From an uncultured Peptoniphilus sp. (lineage in GTDB: Bacteria > Bacillota > Clostridia > Tissierellales > Peptoniphilaceae): 22,128 bases of DNA. Below, piece after piece: positions 13,851 through 21,383 of the stretch (the first letter of the stretch is position 1; every line of letters begins with the position of its first letter). A model generated the notes under the pieces. It had not been told where the DNA came from. It was given only the letters and a program-made list of their open reading frames with translations, and did no database searches. The DNA lies in assembly GCF_946222045.1 (NCBI RefSeq), contig NZ_CAMILN010000033.1:1-22128 (forward strand), in the 5' to 3' direction. A program made the translations under genes and the position numbers.

Positions 13851-14063
13851 ATGGAAATAGAAAATGTAGTAATAGAAAATAAAATTGCCCAGTACAGGAA
13901 AGAACTTGGACTCTCTCAACACAAGTTGGCAAAGGCTGTGGGACTTAAGAGGAGGTCGATAATGGCCTACGAGAATAACACAATTAGTCCGACACTTGAG
14001 ACAGCCTACAAAATCTCAAAGGTCTTGGGCAAGGACATCAAGGAAGTTTTTATATTTAAGTGA
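13851..14063 (+). CDS. Small XRE/Cro-CI family HTH regulator
   Basis: The 70-residue protein is a single helix-turn-helix domain of the compact HTH_3 type: I-A-Q-Y-R-K-E-L-G-L-S-Q-H-K-L-A-K-A-V-G (12-31), recognition helix L-K-R-R-S-I-M-A-Y-E-N (32-42), and the closing I-S-P-T-L-E-T-A-Y-K-I-S-K-V-L-G-K-D-I-K-E-V-F (45-67). Such mini-regulators are usually repressors of the following genes. The start has an AGGTGA site 5-6 nt upstream. It begins a run of five close genes (7, 4, 1 and 34 bp between stops and starts), so it probably controls that operon. The inverted repeat at 13811-13834 is a candidate operator. Confidence 0.88.
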   Translation: MEIENVVIENKIAQYRKELGLSQHKLAKAVGLKRRSIMAYENNTISPTLETAYKISKVLGKDIKEVFIFK

Positions 14064-14070
14064 GGTTTTT

Positions 14071-14487
14071 ATGGGATTATTATTTAATGACAAGAAGGAA
14101 TTTAGTGAAAAAGTTGAAAAAATATTTGGAGATAAGGACAACTATCTTGTAGCCTTTAAGGCCAATGACCTAAAGACAGGACTGGGCAAATTGATCCTAA
14201 GTAATATCTATTACACTTTTGATTCATCAAGGACCTTTATCCTCTATTTTAGCCCTAAGGGCCTTTATGAAAGTGAAATTTCTAATTCGATGAAGAGAGA
14301 CTTTTTCCTCATGCCTTGGAATGAAATAGAAGAATTTGAAGTAGAAGATAAAAATAATAAGGCCATCATAAGCCTTAGACACTTGGGAAAGAAGGTCATG
14401 TATGAAGTTGACTTCAAGGGCAAAATTTTTGATGGCAATGAAGAGAGATTTATGGAGTTGAAATCAAAGGATTGGAATAGGATTTAA
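14071..14487 (+). CDS. PH-like domain protein of unknown function
   Basis: The start is the ATG at 14071, 7 bp after the XRE gene and behind a weak GTGAGG site; a frame start inside the XRE gene is not credible. The 138-residue soluble protein is rich in strands: Y-L-V-A-F-K-A-N-D, L-G-K-L-I-L-S-N-I-Y-Y-T-F, F-I-L-Y-F-S-P-K-G-L-Y-E, then F-F-L-M-P-W-N-E-I-E-E-F-E-V-E-D and K-A-I-I-S-L-R-H-L-G-K-K-V-M-Y-E-V. The order strand-strand-'PW.eI..f'-strand-helix is that of small bacterial PH-like (bPH/YvbH-type) domains, where the W-x-E-I motif is common. No membrane helix or signal. Function unknown; co-transcribed with a GNAT and an MFS transporter. Confidence 0.6.
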   Translation: MGLLFNDKKEFSEKVEKIFGDKDNYLVAFKANDLKTGLGKLILSNIYYTFDSSRTFILYFSPKGLYESEISNSMKRDFFLMPWNEIEEFEVEDKNNKAIISLRHLGKKVMYEVDFKGKIFDGNEERFMELKSKDWNRI

Positions 14488-14491
14488 AAAT

Positions 14492-15031
14492 ATGGAGACA
14501 GAGAGACTTATTATTAGAAGGTGGACACTCGATGATGCAGAGTCTTTGTTTGAGTATGCCAAGGACCCTGAGGTTGGACCAGTTGCAGGTTGGCCTGTCC
14601 ACAAGTCTATTGAAGATAGCATAAGCATAATAAAAAATGTTTTTAAAGGGGAAGAAATCTATGCCCTTGCTCTTAAAGAAGACAACAAGGCAATTGGGGC
14701 AATTGGATTGAAATTAAGAGGCGATACAAATCTTACAGATAGGGATGATGAGTGCGAGCTTGGCTATTGGCTGGGCAAAGAATTTTGGGGAAGAGGACTT
14801 ATGCCGGAAGCAGTTGGAGAAATCTTGAGATATGCCTTTTGTGACTTGGGCATGACCAAGGTTTGGTGTGCCTACTACACAGGAAATGAAAAATCAAAGA
14901 GAGTTCAAGAGAAGTGTGGTTTTATTCCTCAAAAAGTAATAAAAGATGAATACCTTCCTCTCATGGACGAGAGGCGAGATGTAAATGTAAACTTACTTAC
15001 GAGAGAAGAATTTTTAAAGAAAGAAGGATAA
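14492..15031 (+). CDS. GNAT acetyltransferase, RimJ/RimL-like
   Basis: The 179-residue protein has the RimJ/RimL-type GNAT pattern: the opening M-E-T-E-R-L-I-I-R-R-W-T-L-D-D-A (1-16), the acetyl-CoA-binding E-L-G-Y-W-L-G-K-E-F-W-G-R-G-L-M-P-E-A (88-106) with the R/Q-x-x-G-x-G/A type turn, and the C-terminal N-E-K-S-K-R-V-Q-E-K-C-G-F (about 132-144), where N and K/R-x-x-E-x-x-G-F are conserved in the family. It transfers acetyl from acetyl-CoA, classically to ribosomal protein N termini but also to small molecules; the target is not defined here. It starts 4 bp after the PH-like gene and ends one base before the small membrane gene. Confidence 0.88.
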   Translation: METERLIIRRWTLDDAESLFEYAKDPEVGPVAGWPVHKSIEDSISIIKNVFKGEEIYALALKEDNKAIGAIGLKLRGDTNLTDRDDECELGYWLGKEFWGRGLMPEAVGEILRYAFCDLGMTKVWCAYYTGNEKSKRVQEKCGFIPQKVIKDEYLPLMDERRDVNVNLLTREEFLKKEG

Positions 15032-15032
15032 G

Positions 15033-15308
15033 ATGGGAATTATTTGTGGACTTATTGCAATATTTTTTGCTGTTAAAAATATTTTGGCTTGGTTAAATGG
15101 TAAGGATCCATATAGGGATAGGTTCCTCAGCATGGCCTTTACCTGTCTTGCTATTTTTGGATTTTACAATATGGGGGCAAATTTCTTGGCAAAAGAAGAT
15201 ATTGCTGGTGCCCTTGATGTCATCCCAACAATAAGATGGGCCCTATTTGTCTGTACTATTGGGTCAATAATAGTCAATGGCATGACAGTTTTTGTTAAGA
15301 AGAAATAA
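15033..15308 (+). CDS. Small three-helix membrane protein
   Basis: The 91-residue protein has hydrophobic segments at about 2-19, 34-52 and 68-86 joined by a short charged loop N-G-K-D-P-Y-R-D-R-F. No known domain is recognised. An AAGAAGGATAAG stretch serves as ribosome binding site within the end of the GNAT gene, so the two are coupled. It lies directly before an MFS transporter and could be an accessory of it, but that is only position-based. Confidence 0.65.
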   Translation: MGIICGLIAIFFAVKNILAWLNGKDPYRDRFLSMAFTCLAIFGFYNMGANFLAKEDIAGALDVIPTIRWALFVCTIGSIIVNGMTVFVKKK

Positions 15309-15342
15309 ATTTATAAGGAAGAAAAATTTGGGAGTGAAGAAG

Positions 15343-16563
15343 ATGAAGGAAAAAAGATTTTCAAGAGCCATGACCTTTATAATTTTATTTGGGATTGTCA
15401 GCCTCTTTTCAGATATGACTCATGAAGGGGCCTCAAGCATTAGGGGAGCTTATCTTGCCCTACTTGGTGCCTCGGCAGGAACTATTGGATTTATCTCTGG
15501 CCTGGGAGAACTCATTGGCTACTCCATGAGGTATGTCTTTGGAAAAATAACTGACAGGACGAAGAAGTATTGGCCCATGGTAATCTTTGGCTACATACTA
15601 GATATCTTGGCAGTGCCGGCCCTTGCACTTGTTGGCGAAAAAGGTTGGATAGCTGCTGCCCTCTTGCTTGTCATCCAAAGGATGGGGAAGGCAATAAAAA
15701 AACCTGCCAAGGACACTATAATGTCCTTTGCTGCCAGTCAAGAAGGAGTTGGCAAGTCCTTTGGGATCCAAGAGATGCTAGACCAAATTGGAGCCTTCTT
15801 GGGACCAGTCTTTTTATATCTAGTCATGTTATTTAAAACAGATGGCACAACTTTTGAAATTTATAGAACTGCCTTTGCCTTCTTGGCAATCCCAGGTTTT
15901 ATTACGATCCTCCTTTTATTCATAACTAAGAGGGAGTTTCCAAACCCAGAGGCCTTTGAACCTGAAGCAAAGAAAGAAGAAGCCTTTGTCATGAAGAAAT
16001 CCTTTATTTATTACATTGTGGGGATTTCATTTTTTGCTTTTGGCTTTATGGACTACGCTCTTGTCATCATGCACATATCCAAAAACTTTACAGGCCTTGG
16101 AGGATCTTATGAAACTTTTAGGCTAATAAGTGAAGAGACTCTACCACTTTTATACGCAGGAGCCATGTTAGTCGATGCTGTGGCTGCCTTCATCTTTGGT
16201 CACATCTACGACAAAAAGGGAGTTAGGGCCCTTGTAATCTCAACGATTATTTCTGCCCCCTTCTCTCTTTTCATATTTGGCTTCAAAAGTGAAGCTGCTA
16301 TTTTATTTGGTCTAGTCCTTTGGGGAATAGGCATGGGAGCACAAGAGTCCATCTTAAAGGCTGCTGTGACTTCCATGGTTCCAAAGAAAAATAGGGCAAC
16401 AGGCTACGGAATCTTTGAATGCTCCTTTGGAATTTTTTGGTTCTTGGGGTCTTGGGTACTTGGAGTGATTTATTCTAAGTCTCTTCCACTTATGATTGGC
16501 CTTTCAATTTTTGCCCAAGTCTTAGCAATTCCTTTTTACCTAAGAGCTTCTAGAGAAATTTAA
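15343..16563 (+). CDS. MFS transporter
   Basis: The start is set at the ATG 15343 behind GGGAG at about 15329-15333; the frame opens at 15292 but the extra residues overlap the previous gene and lack a site. A GTG at 15334 is a close alternative. The 406-residue protein has about 10-12 hydrophobic helices in two halves with a charged central loop (about 200-215). The N-half carries F-S-D-M-T-H-E-G-A-S-S-I-R-G and an R-Y-V-F-G-K-I-T-D-R-T-K-K segment corresponding to the MFS motif A loop (G-x-x-x-D-R-x-x-R/K). F-G-H-I-Y-D-K-K-G-V-R in the C-half is the repeat of it. The substrate is not predictable; drug or metabolite efflux is likely. It is last in the XRE-led operon. Confidence 0.85.
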   Translation: MKEKRFSRAMTFIILFGIVSLFSDMTHEGASSIRGAYLALLGASAGTIGFISGLGELIGYSMRYVFGKITDRTKKYWPMVIFGYILDILAVPALALVGEKGWIAAALLLVIQRMGKAIKKPAKDTIMSFAASQEGVGKSFGIQEMLDQIGAFLGPVFLYLVMLFKTDGTTFEIYRTAFAFLAIPGFITILLLFITKREFPNPEAFEPEAKKEEAFVMKKSFIYYIVGISFFAFGFMDYALVIMHISKNFTGLGGSYETFRLISEETLPLLYAGAMLVDAVAAFIFGHIYDKKGVRALVISTIISAPFSLFIFGFKSEAAILFGLVLWGIGMGAQESILKAAVTSMVPKKNRATGYGIFECSFGIFWFLGSWVLGVIYSKSLPLMIGLSIFAQVLAIPFYLRASREI

Positions 16564-16595
16564 AAATAAAGATACAAATTAAAATAAGAAAATTT

Positions 16596-16618
16596 GACGG
16601 CTTAGCCGTCTTTTTTTA
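16596..16618 (+). terminator. Terminator after MFS operon
   Basis: GACGGC (16596-16601) pairs with GCCGTC (16605-16610) around TTA, followed by seven T residues. Confidence 0.9.
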
Positions 16619-16714
16619 TATAACTTTGCAAATTCTTTACAAATTTTTTACTTTTCCTTTAAAAATTAGAAATTATATTGTAAGATGAAATTGAAAAACA
16701 ATTTGGGAGGACTT

Positions 16715-18313
16715 ATGTCAATTAATTATTTTATTGAACTATTAGGAGGACTTGCTCTTTTCCTTTATGGAATGGAAATGATGAGCTCGGGCCTCGAACT
16801 AGTCGCAGGTGATAGACTCCGAGTTGTCATTGAAAAGATGACGTCCAACTTCTTCAAATCTATTCTAGTTGGTGCTCTTGTCACAGCAGTTATCCAATCA
16901 TCTTCAGCGACTACAGTAATGGTTGTAGGTTTTGTAAATGCAGGCCTAATGACTATTTATCAGTCTGTTGGAATTATTATGGGAGCAAACATTGGTACAA
17001 CAATCACAGGTCAGTTGGTAGCCCTAAACATTTCAACCCTAGCACCTATAATTGCCTTTATAGGTTTTTTGATGAGCACTTTCTCCAAGAGTAAGAAGAA
17101 AAGATACGTAGGTCAAGCTGTTATAGGCCTTGGATTTTTATTCATGGGTATGCAATTTATGAGTGACTCCATGGAACCCCTAAGGGACTATCCTGGATTT
17201 TCAACTGTAATGACTAAGTTTGACAATCCAATCTTGGGAGTTTTGGCAGGTACAGGTATAACAGCCTTACTCCAATCTTCATCAGCATCTCTTGGTATCT
17301 TGCAAGCCGTTGCCAACCAAGGTGTAATATCACTTCACTCAGCCATGTATATAATCCTAGGATTTAACATTGGTACCTGTGTGACTTCAGTTTTATCTTC
17401 AGTTGGATCTTCCAAGAACGCAAGAAGGACTGCCCTAGTTCACGTTCTCTTTAACATTATTGGTACAATAATATTTATCCTTGTATCCTTTGTGATCCCA
17501 ATAGACGAGATAGTAGAAAGATTTTCAAGGAACTTACCGGCAGCAGAGATTGCCAACCTTCACACACTCTTTAATATTGCAACTACAATCATTTTAATTC
17601 CTTTCTCCAAGAAGCTTGCAGACCTAGCCTTCAAGATTATTCCTGGTATAGACAAGGAACAAGAAGAGATGTCTCTACAATATATCAACTTAAATGTTAC
17701 AAAGGATGCACCAGCAACCTTTACTGATGTCAAGGCAGAGGTTAGAAGGCTACTTGATATTGTAACTATGAACTATGAGTCCTCTGTTGAACTCTTAAGA
17801 GAGTTTGACGACGAGAAATACGACGAGATCTTTAGGAGAGAGGGAGTTATTAACTACCTCAACAAACAAATTTCGGCCTTTATTATTGATTCACTAGGCC
17901 TACCAATGAATAAGGAAACTTCTGCAAACTTTGCAGCTTATCTTAGAATATCTAGAGACATGGAAAGAATTGGGGACCACTCCAAAAATATTGCTGAAGT
18001 TGCCAAGTTAAAAAATGACGAAGGTCTTTTCTTCACAGATGTGACTTTTGATGAAATGAGAGAAATAAATACTATTATTGAAAAAATGTTCCACTCCTAT
18101 GACGGAGACATGGAAAAAGACCAAAGAGTTGTATTCATGCGTGAGTCCAATGAACTTGTTCAAAAAGAGGCTTCTGACTTTAGGAACAACCACATGATAA
18201 GGATGAGAGAAAAAATTTGTAATCCTGAATCAGGACTTCTTTATGAAAAAACTCTTGCAGCTATGGAAAGAATTTCATCTTATATTTCCAACGCTGGAAA
18301 GCTTTCAATATAA
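16715..18313 (+). CDS. Na/Pi cotransporter family protein with PhoU domain
   Basis: The start is the ATG at 16715, 5 nt after GGGAGG; an in-frame ATG at 16685 lacks a site and adds ten polar residues. The 532-residue protein has two inverted Na/Pi-cotransporter (PF02690) repeats marked by Q-S-S-S-A-T-T (61-67) and Q-S-S-S-A-S (187-192), each followed by helices with G-A-N-I-G-T-T and G-F-N-I-G-T-C. A long cytoplasmic C-terminal region (about 330-532) is predicted all-helical and PhoU-like, with R-D-M-E-R-I-G-D-H-S-K-N-I (about 412-424), the PhoU metal-binding type E-R-x-x-D. Family members take up phosphate with sodium or help keep phosphate balanced. It is monocistronic between two terminators. 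Confidence 0.92.
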   Translation: MSINYFIELLGGLALFLYGMEMMSSGLELVAGDRLRVVIEKMTSNFFKSILVGALVTAVIQSSSATTVMVVGFVNAGLMTIYQSVGIIMGANIGTTITGQLVALNISTLAPIIAFIGFLMSTFSKSKKKRYVGQAVIGLGFLFMGMQFMSDSMEPLRDYPGFSTVMTKFDNPILGVLAGTGITALLQSSSASLGILQAVANQGVISLHSAMYIILGFNIGTCVTSVLSSVGSSKNARRTALVHVLFNIIGTIIFILVSFVIPIDEIVERFSRNLPAAEIANLHTLFNIATTIILIPFSKKLADLAFKIIPGIDKEQEEMSLQYINLNVTKDAPATFTDVKAEVRRLLDIVTMNYESSVELLREFDDEKYDEIFRREGVINYLNKQISAFIIDSLGLPMNKETSANFAAYLRISRDMERIGDHSKNIAEVAKLKNDEGLFFTDVTFDEMREINTIIEKMFHSYDGDMEKDQRVVFMRESNELVQKEASDFRNNHMIRMREKICNPESGLLYEKTLAAMERISSYISNAGKLSI

Positions 18314-18339
18314 TAAATTAATTGAAAATGATAAAAATT

Positions 18340-18366
18340 AATCTGCTTTCGGGCAGATTTTTTTTA
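18340..18366 (+). terminator. Terminator after Na/Pi gene
   Basis: AATCTGC (18340-18346) pairs with GCAGATT (18353-18359) around TTTCGG, followed by a T-tract to 18365. Confidence 0.88.
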
Positions 18367-18680
18367 TTGAGAATTTTTAATTTTAAAAATTAGGAAGTTC
18401 TGGTAACTTATGAGGTCATAAAAATTTGAGAAATCCTCAAAGGTTTTGGCGTTATAAAAAATTATGAAGTCATAGAAAAATGTGAAGTTATAGAAAATTA
18501 TAAAGTTATTAAGAATTATGAAGTCTTAGAAGATATTGAATCATAAATCACTACAAAATTTAAAAATTTAAAAAATTCATGAAGATCTACAAGTCATTGA
18601 AAGAAATCAAAACAAAAGACTGTAAAAGAAAATTTGTTTACAAACACAAGTTTCAATGTTAGAATGACCTTGGTGGTAAT
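18367..18680. other. Gap with fossil repeat, no intact gene
   Basis: This stretch between the Na/Pi terminator and the radical SAM gene contains the fossil 18-nt repeat described separately, and then AT-rich sequence with no strong promoter visible. A 27-codon ORF from 18579 has no ribosome binding site. The radical SAM gene starts behind a weak TGGTGGT site. Confidence 0.5.
18391..18546 (+). repeat. Fossil 18-nt tandem repeat reading as hexapeptide
   Basis: Nine units of exactly 18 nt can be laid in phase from 18391 to 18546 (last one partial). In one frame they read (stop)EVLVT, YEVIKI, (stop)EILKG, FGVIKN, YEVIEK, CEVIEN, YKVIKN, YEVLED, IES(stop). The consensus is Y-E-V-I-E/K-N. The reading frame keeps conservative changes (I/L, E/K, Y/F/C) while it has acquired in-frame TAG at 18391 and TGA at 18427. 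It looks like the decayed end of a hexapeptide-repeat protein gene or a former VNTR. No start codon or ribosome binding site is seen. Confidence 0.6.
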
Positions 18681-19963
18681 ATGGAATTAAAAGAAAAAAT
18701 AAAAATTTTGTCTGATGCTGCAAAGTATGACGTGAGCTGCTCATCTTCTGGCTCTAATAGAAAGAATAAGGGTGGACTGGGAAACGCTAGCCAAAGTGGA
18801 ATCTGCCACTCCTGGTCTGAAGATGGCAGGTGCATATCTCTACTTAAAATACTTTTTACAAATCACTGCATTTACGACTGCAACTACTGCATCAATGCCA
18901 AGAGTGTGGACTCCAAGAGGGCTGCCTTTACAGTTGATGAAGTCGTCGACCTAACTATAAATTTTTACAAGAGAAATTATATTGAGGGCCTCTTCTTGTC
19001 TTCTGGCATCTTCAAGTCCTGCGACTACACCATGGAGAAGTTAATAGAAGTTGCCAAAAGGCTTCGCCAAGAAGAAAACTTTAACGGTTACATCCACATG
19101 AAGGCCATACCAGGTGCCAGCCAAGAGCTTATAAAAGAATTGGGCAGATACGTGGACAGGATGAGCATAAATATCGAGCTTCCAACAGAAAAGAGCCTGG
19201 CCCTTCTTGCTCCAGAAAAAAGTCTTGATGAAATAACAAGACCCATGGACCTAGTTTCTAAAACCCTAAAGATCAACAAGCTTGAAAGGAAAAAATATAA
19301 AAAGTTTTCAAAGAAGGACTTGTTTTTGCCAGCAGGCCAAACTAGTCAGATGATTGTTGGAGCAGGGGACATTCACGACAGGGATGTCCTTACAAGGTCC
19401 CAGTCTCTCTACGATAATTACAATCTAAAGAGGGTCTACTACTCCGCCTATGTGCCTGTGAGAGAAAATTCCAAATTGCCAAAGATAAAGACGCCCCTCC
19501 TTCGAGAACACAGGATTTATCAGGCAGACTTCCTCCTGAGATTTTATGGTTTTAGGGCAGGGGAACTTTTAAGTGAGACAAAAAGAGATTTTGACTTAAA
19601 TCTTGACCCAAAGATGGACTGGGCTATAGAAAATTACAGGGACCCTATAGACATTAATAAGGCAAGTCTTGAAGAACTTTTAAAGGTCCCAGGATTTGGC
19701 CCCAGTCTGCAAGAAAAATTGTGAGGGCCAGGAGGTCCTTTAACTTGACTCTTGAAGACCTAAAGAAGCTGAGGATTTCCACCAAGAGGGCCTTTAACTT
19801 GACGATTGAAGACTTAAAGAAGCTGAGGATTTCCACCAAGAGAGCCCTAAACTTCATAACAATTTCAGGCAAGTATTATGGAAGAAGCTTTGATTCCAAA
19901 GAGACCTTGAGGTCTTTAATGGTGGAAAGGGAAGGAGGAGAACAACTTAGTTTTCTCGACTAA
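18681..19963 (+). pseudogene. TIGR03916 DNA modification/repair radical SAM protein, frameshifted
   Basis: The N-terminal part (18681-19724 as read) has the radical SAM cluster C-x-x-x-C-x-x-C at C63, C67, C70 (N-H-C-I-Y-D-C-N-Y-C) and the family-typical C20, C42 and C51 in Y-D-V-S-C, G-I-C-H-S-W and D-G-R-C-I-S-L-L-K. It should bind a 4Fe-4S cluster and cleave S-adenosylmethionine. Helix-hairpin-helix sequence begins at I-N-K-A-S-L-E-E-L-L-K-V-P-G-F-G, then the frame is lost at the CCCC of 19700-19703. Adding one C restores S-A-R-K-I-V-R-A-R-R-S-F-N-L-T-L-E-D, which continues to 19963 (about 427 residues joined). A 54-bp duplication lies in that tail. The family pairs with TIGR03915, present next. 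Reaction unknown. The indel may be mutation or an error. Confidence 0.85.
19733..19840 (+). repeat. 54-bp in-frame tandem duplication
   Basis: Two copies (19733-19786, 19787-19840) encode R-S-F-N-L-T-L-E-D-L-K-K-L-R-I-S-T-K and R-A-F-N-L-T-I-E-D-L-K-K-L-R-I-S-T-K, followed by the start of a third (R-A-L-N-F). Copies differ at about 8 of 54 bases, mostly synonymous or conservative. It lies in the helix-hairpin-helix tail of the radical SAM protein, where relatives carry one such segment. Confidence 0.9.
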
Positions 19964-19972
19964 GTGATAGAT

Positions 19973-20707
19973 ATGATTTACTTATACGACGGGACAATAG
20001 AGGGACTTTTTACAGTAATTTTTAATGCCTACAAGGTCCTAGAAGATGTGGACTTAATCACTAAGAGGTCAGGACAAATGAATTTTATGGTTGACAGGAT
20101 CAAGTGCCCCACAGAAATTGACAAGGCCAAGAGGGTTAGGGACTCAATAATAAAAAATTTTTCTTATTCATTTTATGATTCAGTCCTAAGGGTATTTGCT
20201 GCCAACAATGAGAGAAAGGAAGTGGCCATAGCCAAGACCCTTAAAAAACTCTACACCCATGGATTTTATTATTATGAAAGTGCCGACGAAGACCTAGTTG
20301 AATTTAGGAATTTATTAAAGAGGGTCTCTGGAGAAATCCACTCTTTCAAGGGACTTCTTCGCTTTGAAGAAAAGGATGGACTCCTCTTTGCCAAGTTTGA
20401 ACCACAAAATGATATTTTGATTTTTGTCTACAAGCACTTCAAGAGAAGGCTAGTCAATGAAAAATTCGTAATAGCTGATATAGTTCGCAATAAGGCCGTG
20501 ATCTACAATGGAGAAAGGGGCAACTTCTTTGACTTTGAGATGTCAGAAGACATGAAGACTGATGATTCTTATATTGACCTCTGGCTTTCCTTTTACGATG
20601 CTGTTGCCATTGATGAGAGAAAAAATGAAAAACTCAGGATGCAAAATATGCCAAAAAAATATTGGAAGAATTTGCCAGAGATGAATAGGCCAAAAAAATG
20701 TGATTAA
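19973..20707 (+). CDS. TIGR03915 family (DUF4130) DNA metabolism protein
   Basis: The best start is the ATG at 19973, 9 bp after the previous stop; a GTG at 19964 in frame is possible, and neither has a strong site. The 244-residue product starts M-I-Y-L-Y-D-G-T-I-E-G-L-F-T, the standard opening of this family, and holds T-L-K-K-L-Y-T-H-G-F-Y-Y, then D-L-V-E-F-R-N-L-L-K-R-V-S-G-E-I-H-S-F-K-G-L-L-R-F and F-K-R-R-L-V-N-E-K-F-V-I-A-D, the conserved H/F-x-x-L-R-F and E-x-F-x-I-x-D blocks of DUF4130. This domain is thought to be a uracil-DNA-glycosylase-like fold. It almost always sits beside the TIGR03916 radical SAM protein, as here. The pair is presumed to act on modified or damaged DNA; the reaction is not established. 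Confidence 0.85.
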   Translation: MIYLYDGTIEGLFTVIFNAYKVLEDVDLITKRSGQMNFMVDRIKCPTEIDKAKRVRDSIIKNFSYSFYDSVLRVFAANNERKEVAIAKTLKKLYTHGFYYYESADEDLVEFRNLLKRVSGEIHSFKGLLRFEEKDGLLFAKFEPQNDILIFVYKHFKRRLVNEKFVIADIVRNKAVIYNGERGNFFDFEMSEDMKTDDSYIDLWLSFYDAVAIDERKNEKLRMQNMPKKYWKNLPEMNRPKKCD

Positions 20708-20749
20708 TAATAATTTCTTCTAAGGGTATAAAGGATTTGGGAGGAAAAA

Positions 20750-21355
20750 ATGGAAAAAAATAGAATTGCAAACTTAAATACTTATATAGAGGACCATTAT
20801 CCTGGTGCAAGATTTATTGAGTCCAGCGATTTAGAATTGCCAGACTTCTTGCAAAGGGATTTTGACGACAGCCACAACAACTGCACCATAGCAAGCCTAA
20901 CAAGGGTTATAAACTATTACTTTAGGGACAAGGACAAATTTAAAATCTATGACGAAGTTTTTGCGATCGCCAAGAAAAATGGCTACTTCAAAAAAATAGG
21001 GACCCTTCCTGTGATGATCTCCCATATTGCCAATATTTATTTCAAGAAAAATAAAATTGACATAAGGGCAAGGGGAATTTACCTTGGCAACTTCTACTCC
21101 CACGTGAAGGACGAGATCGACAACTTCAGGCCCCTAGTTATGAACCTGGGATCAGGCTATTACAAGAACCATTCATTAGTTATCTCCGGTTATTCAATTT
21201 ATAAATTCAAGGGGATGAAGCTAAAATTCTTCCACGTTTATGATGGATGGAACAAGACCAAGTCCTACATTGACTACAACGACCTAAGGGGATTTTTGAA
21301 GCTCCCAATTTTTTCCTACAATGTCTTTGATGTTGACATAGGAGAAGACTTGTAA
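20750..21355 (+). CDS. C39-like cysteine-peptidase-fold protein
   Basis: The 201-residue protein looks like a papain-fold C39-type domain. The candidate triad is C45 in D-S-H-N-N-C-T-I-A-S-L (active helix), H141 in Y-K-N-H-S-L-V-I-S-G-Y and D165 in F-H-V-Y-D-G-W-N. The N-H-S-L-V-I-S-G-Y and V-Y-D-G-W blocks are the usual C39-like pattern (catalytic His before a strand, then the Asp/Asn). There is no signal peptide or ABC transporter domain, so it is probably a cytosolic stand-alone protein, not a bacteriocin exporter. A GGGAGGAAAAA site is upstream of the ATG. It is followed after 28 bp by the coiled-coil gene and probably shares its transcript. It may be a peptidase, amidase or an inactive relative; I cannot tell which. 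Confidence 0.65.
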   Translation: MEKNRIANLNTYIEDHYPGARFIESSDLELPDFLQRDFDDSHNNCTIASLTRVINYYFRDKDKFKIYDEVFAIAKKNGYFKKIGTLPVMISHIANIYFKKNKIDIRARGIYLGNFYSHVKDEIDNFRPLVMNLGSGYYKNHSLVISGYSIYKFKGMKLKFFHVYDGWNKTKSYIDYNDLRGFLKLPIFSYNVFDVDIGEDL

Positions 21356-21383
21356 TAAAGTTTAAGACCAGACAGGTGATGAT

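Noticed and set aside
15570..15836. Forward ORF inside the MFS gene in another frame
   Set aside because: Cysteine- and tryptophan-rich frame shadow of a supported transporter gene.
18391..18546. CRISPR array
   Set aside because: Units are 18 nt with no spacers, diverge strongly, and keep a coding frame; no cas genes are present.
18579..18662. 27-codon ORF before the radical SAM gene
   Set aside because: No ribosome binding site and low-complexity basic content; probably part of the decayed repeat region.
18314..18680. Attachment site or tRNA
   Set aside because: No cloverleaf-like pairing or direct-repeat pair was found; only terminator and fossil repeats.
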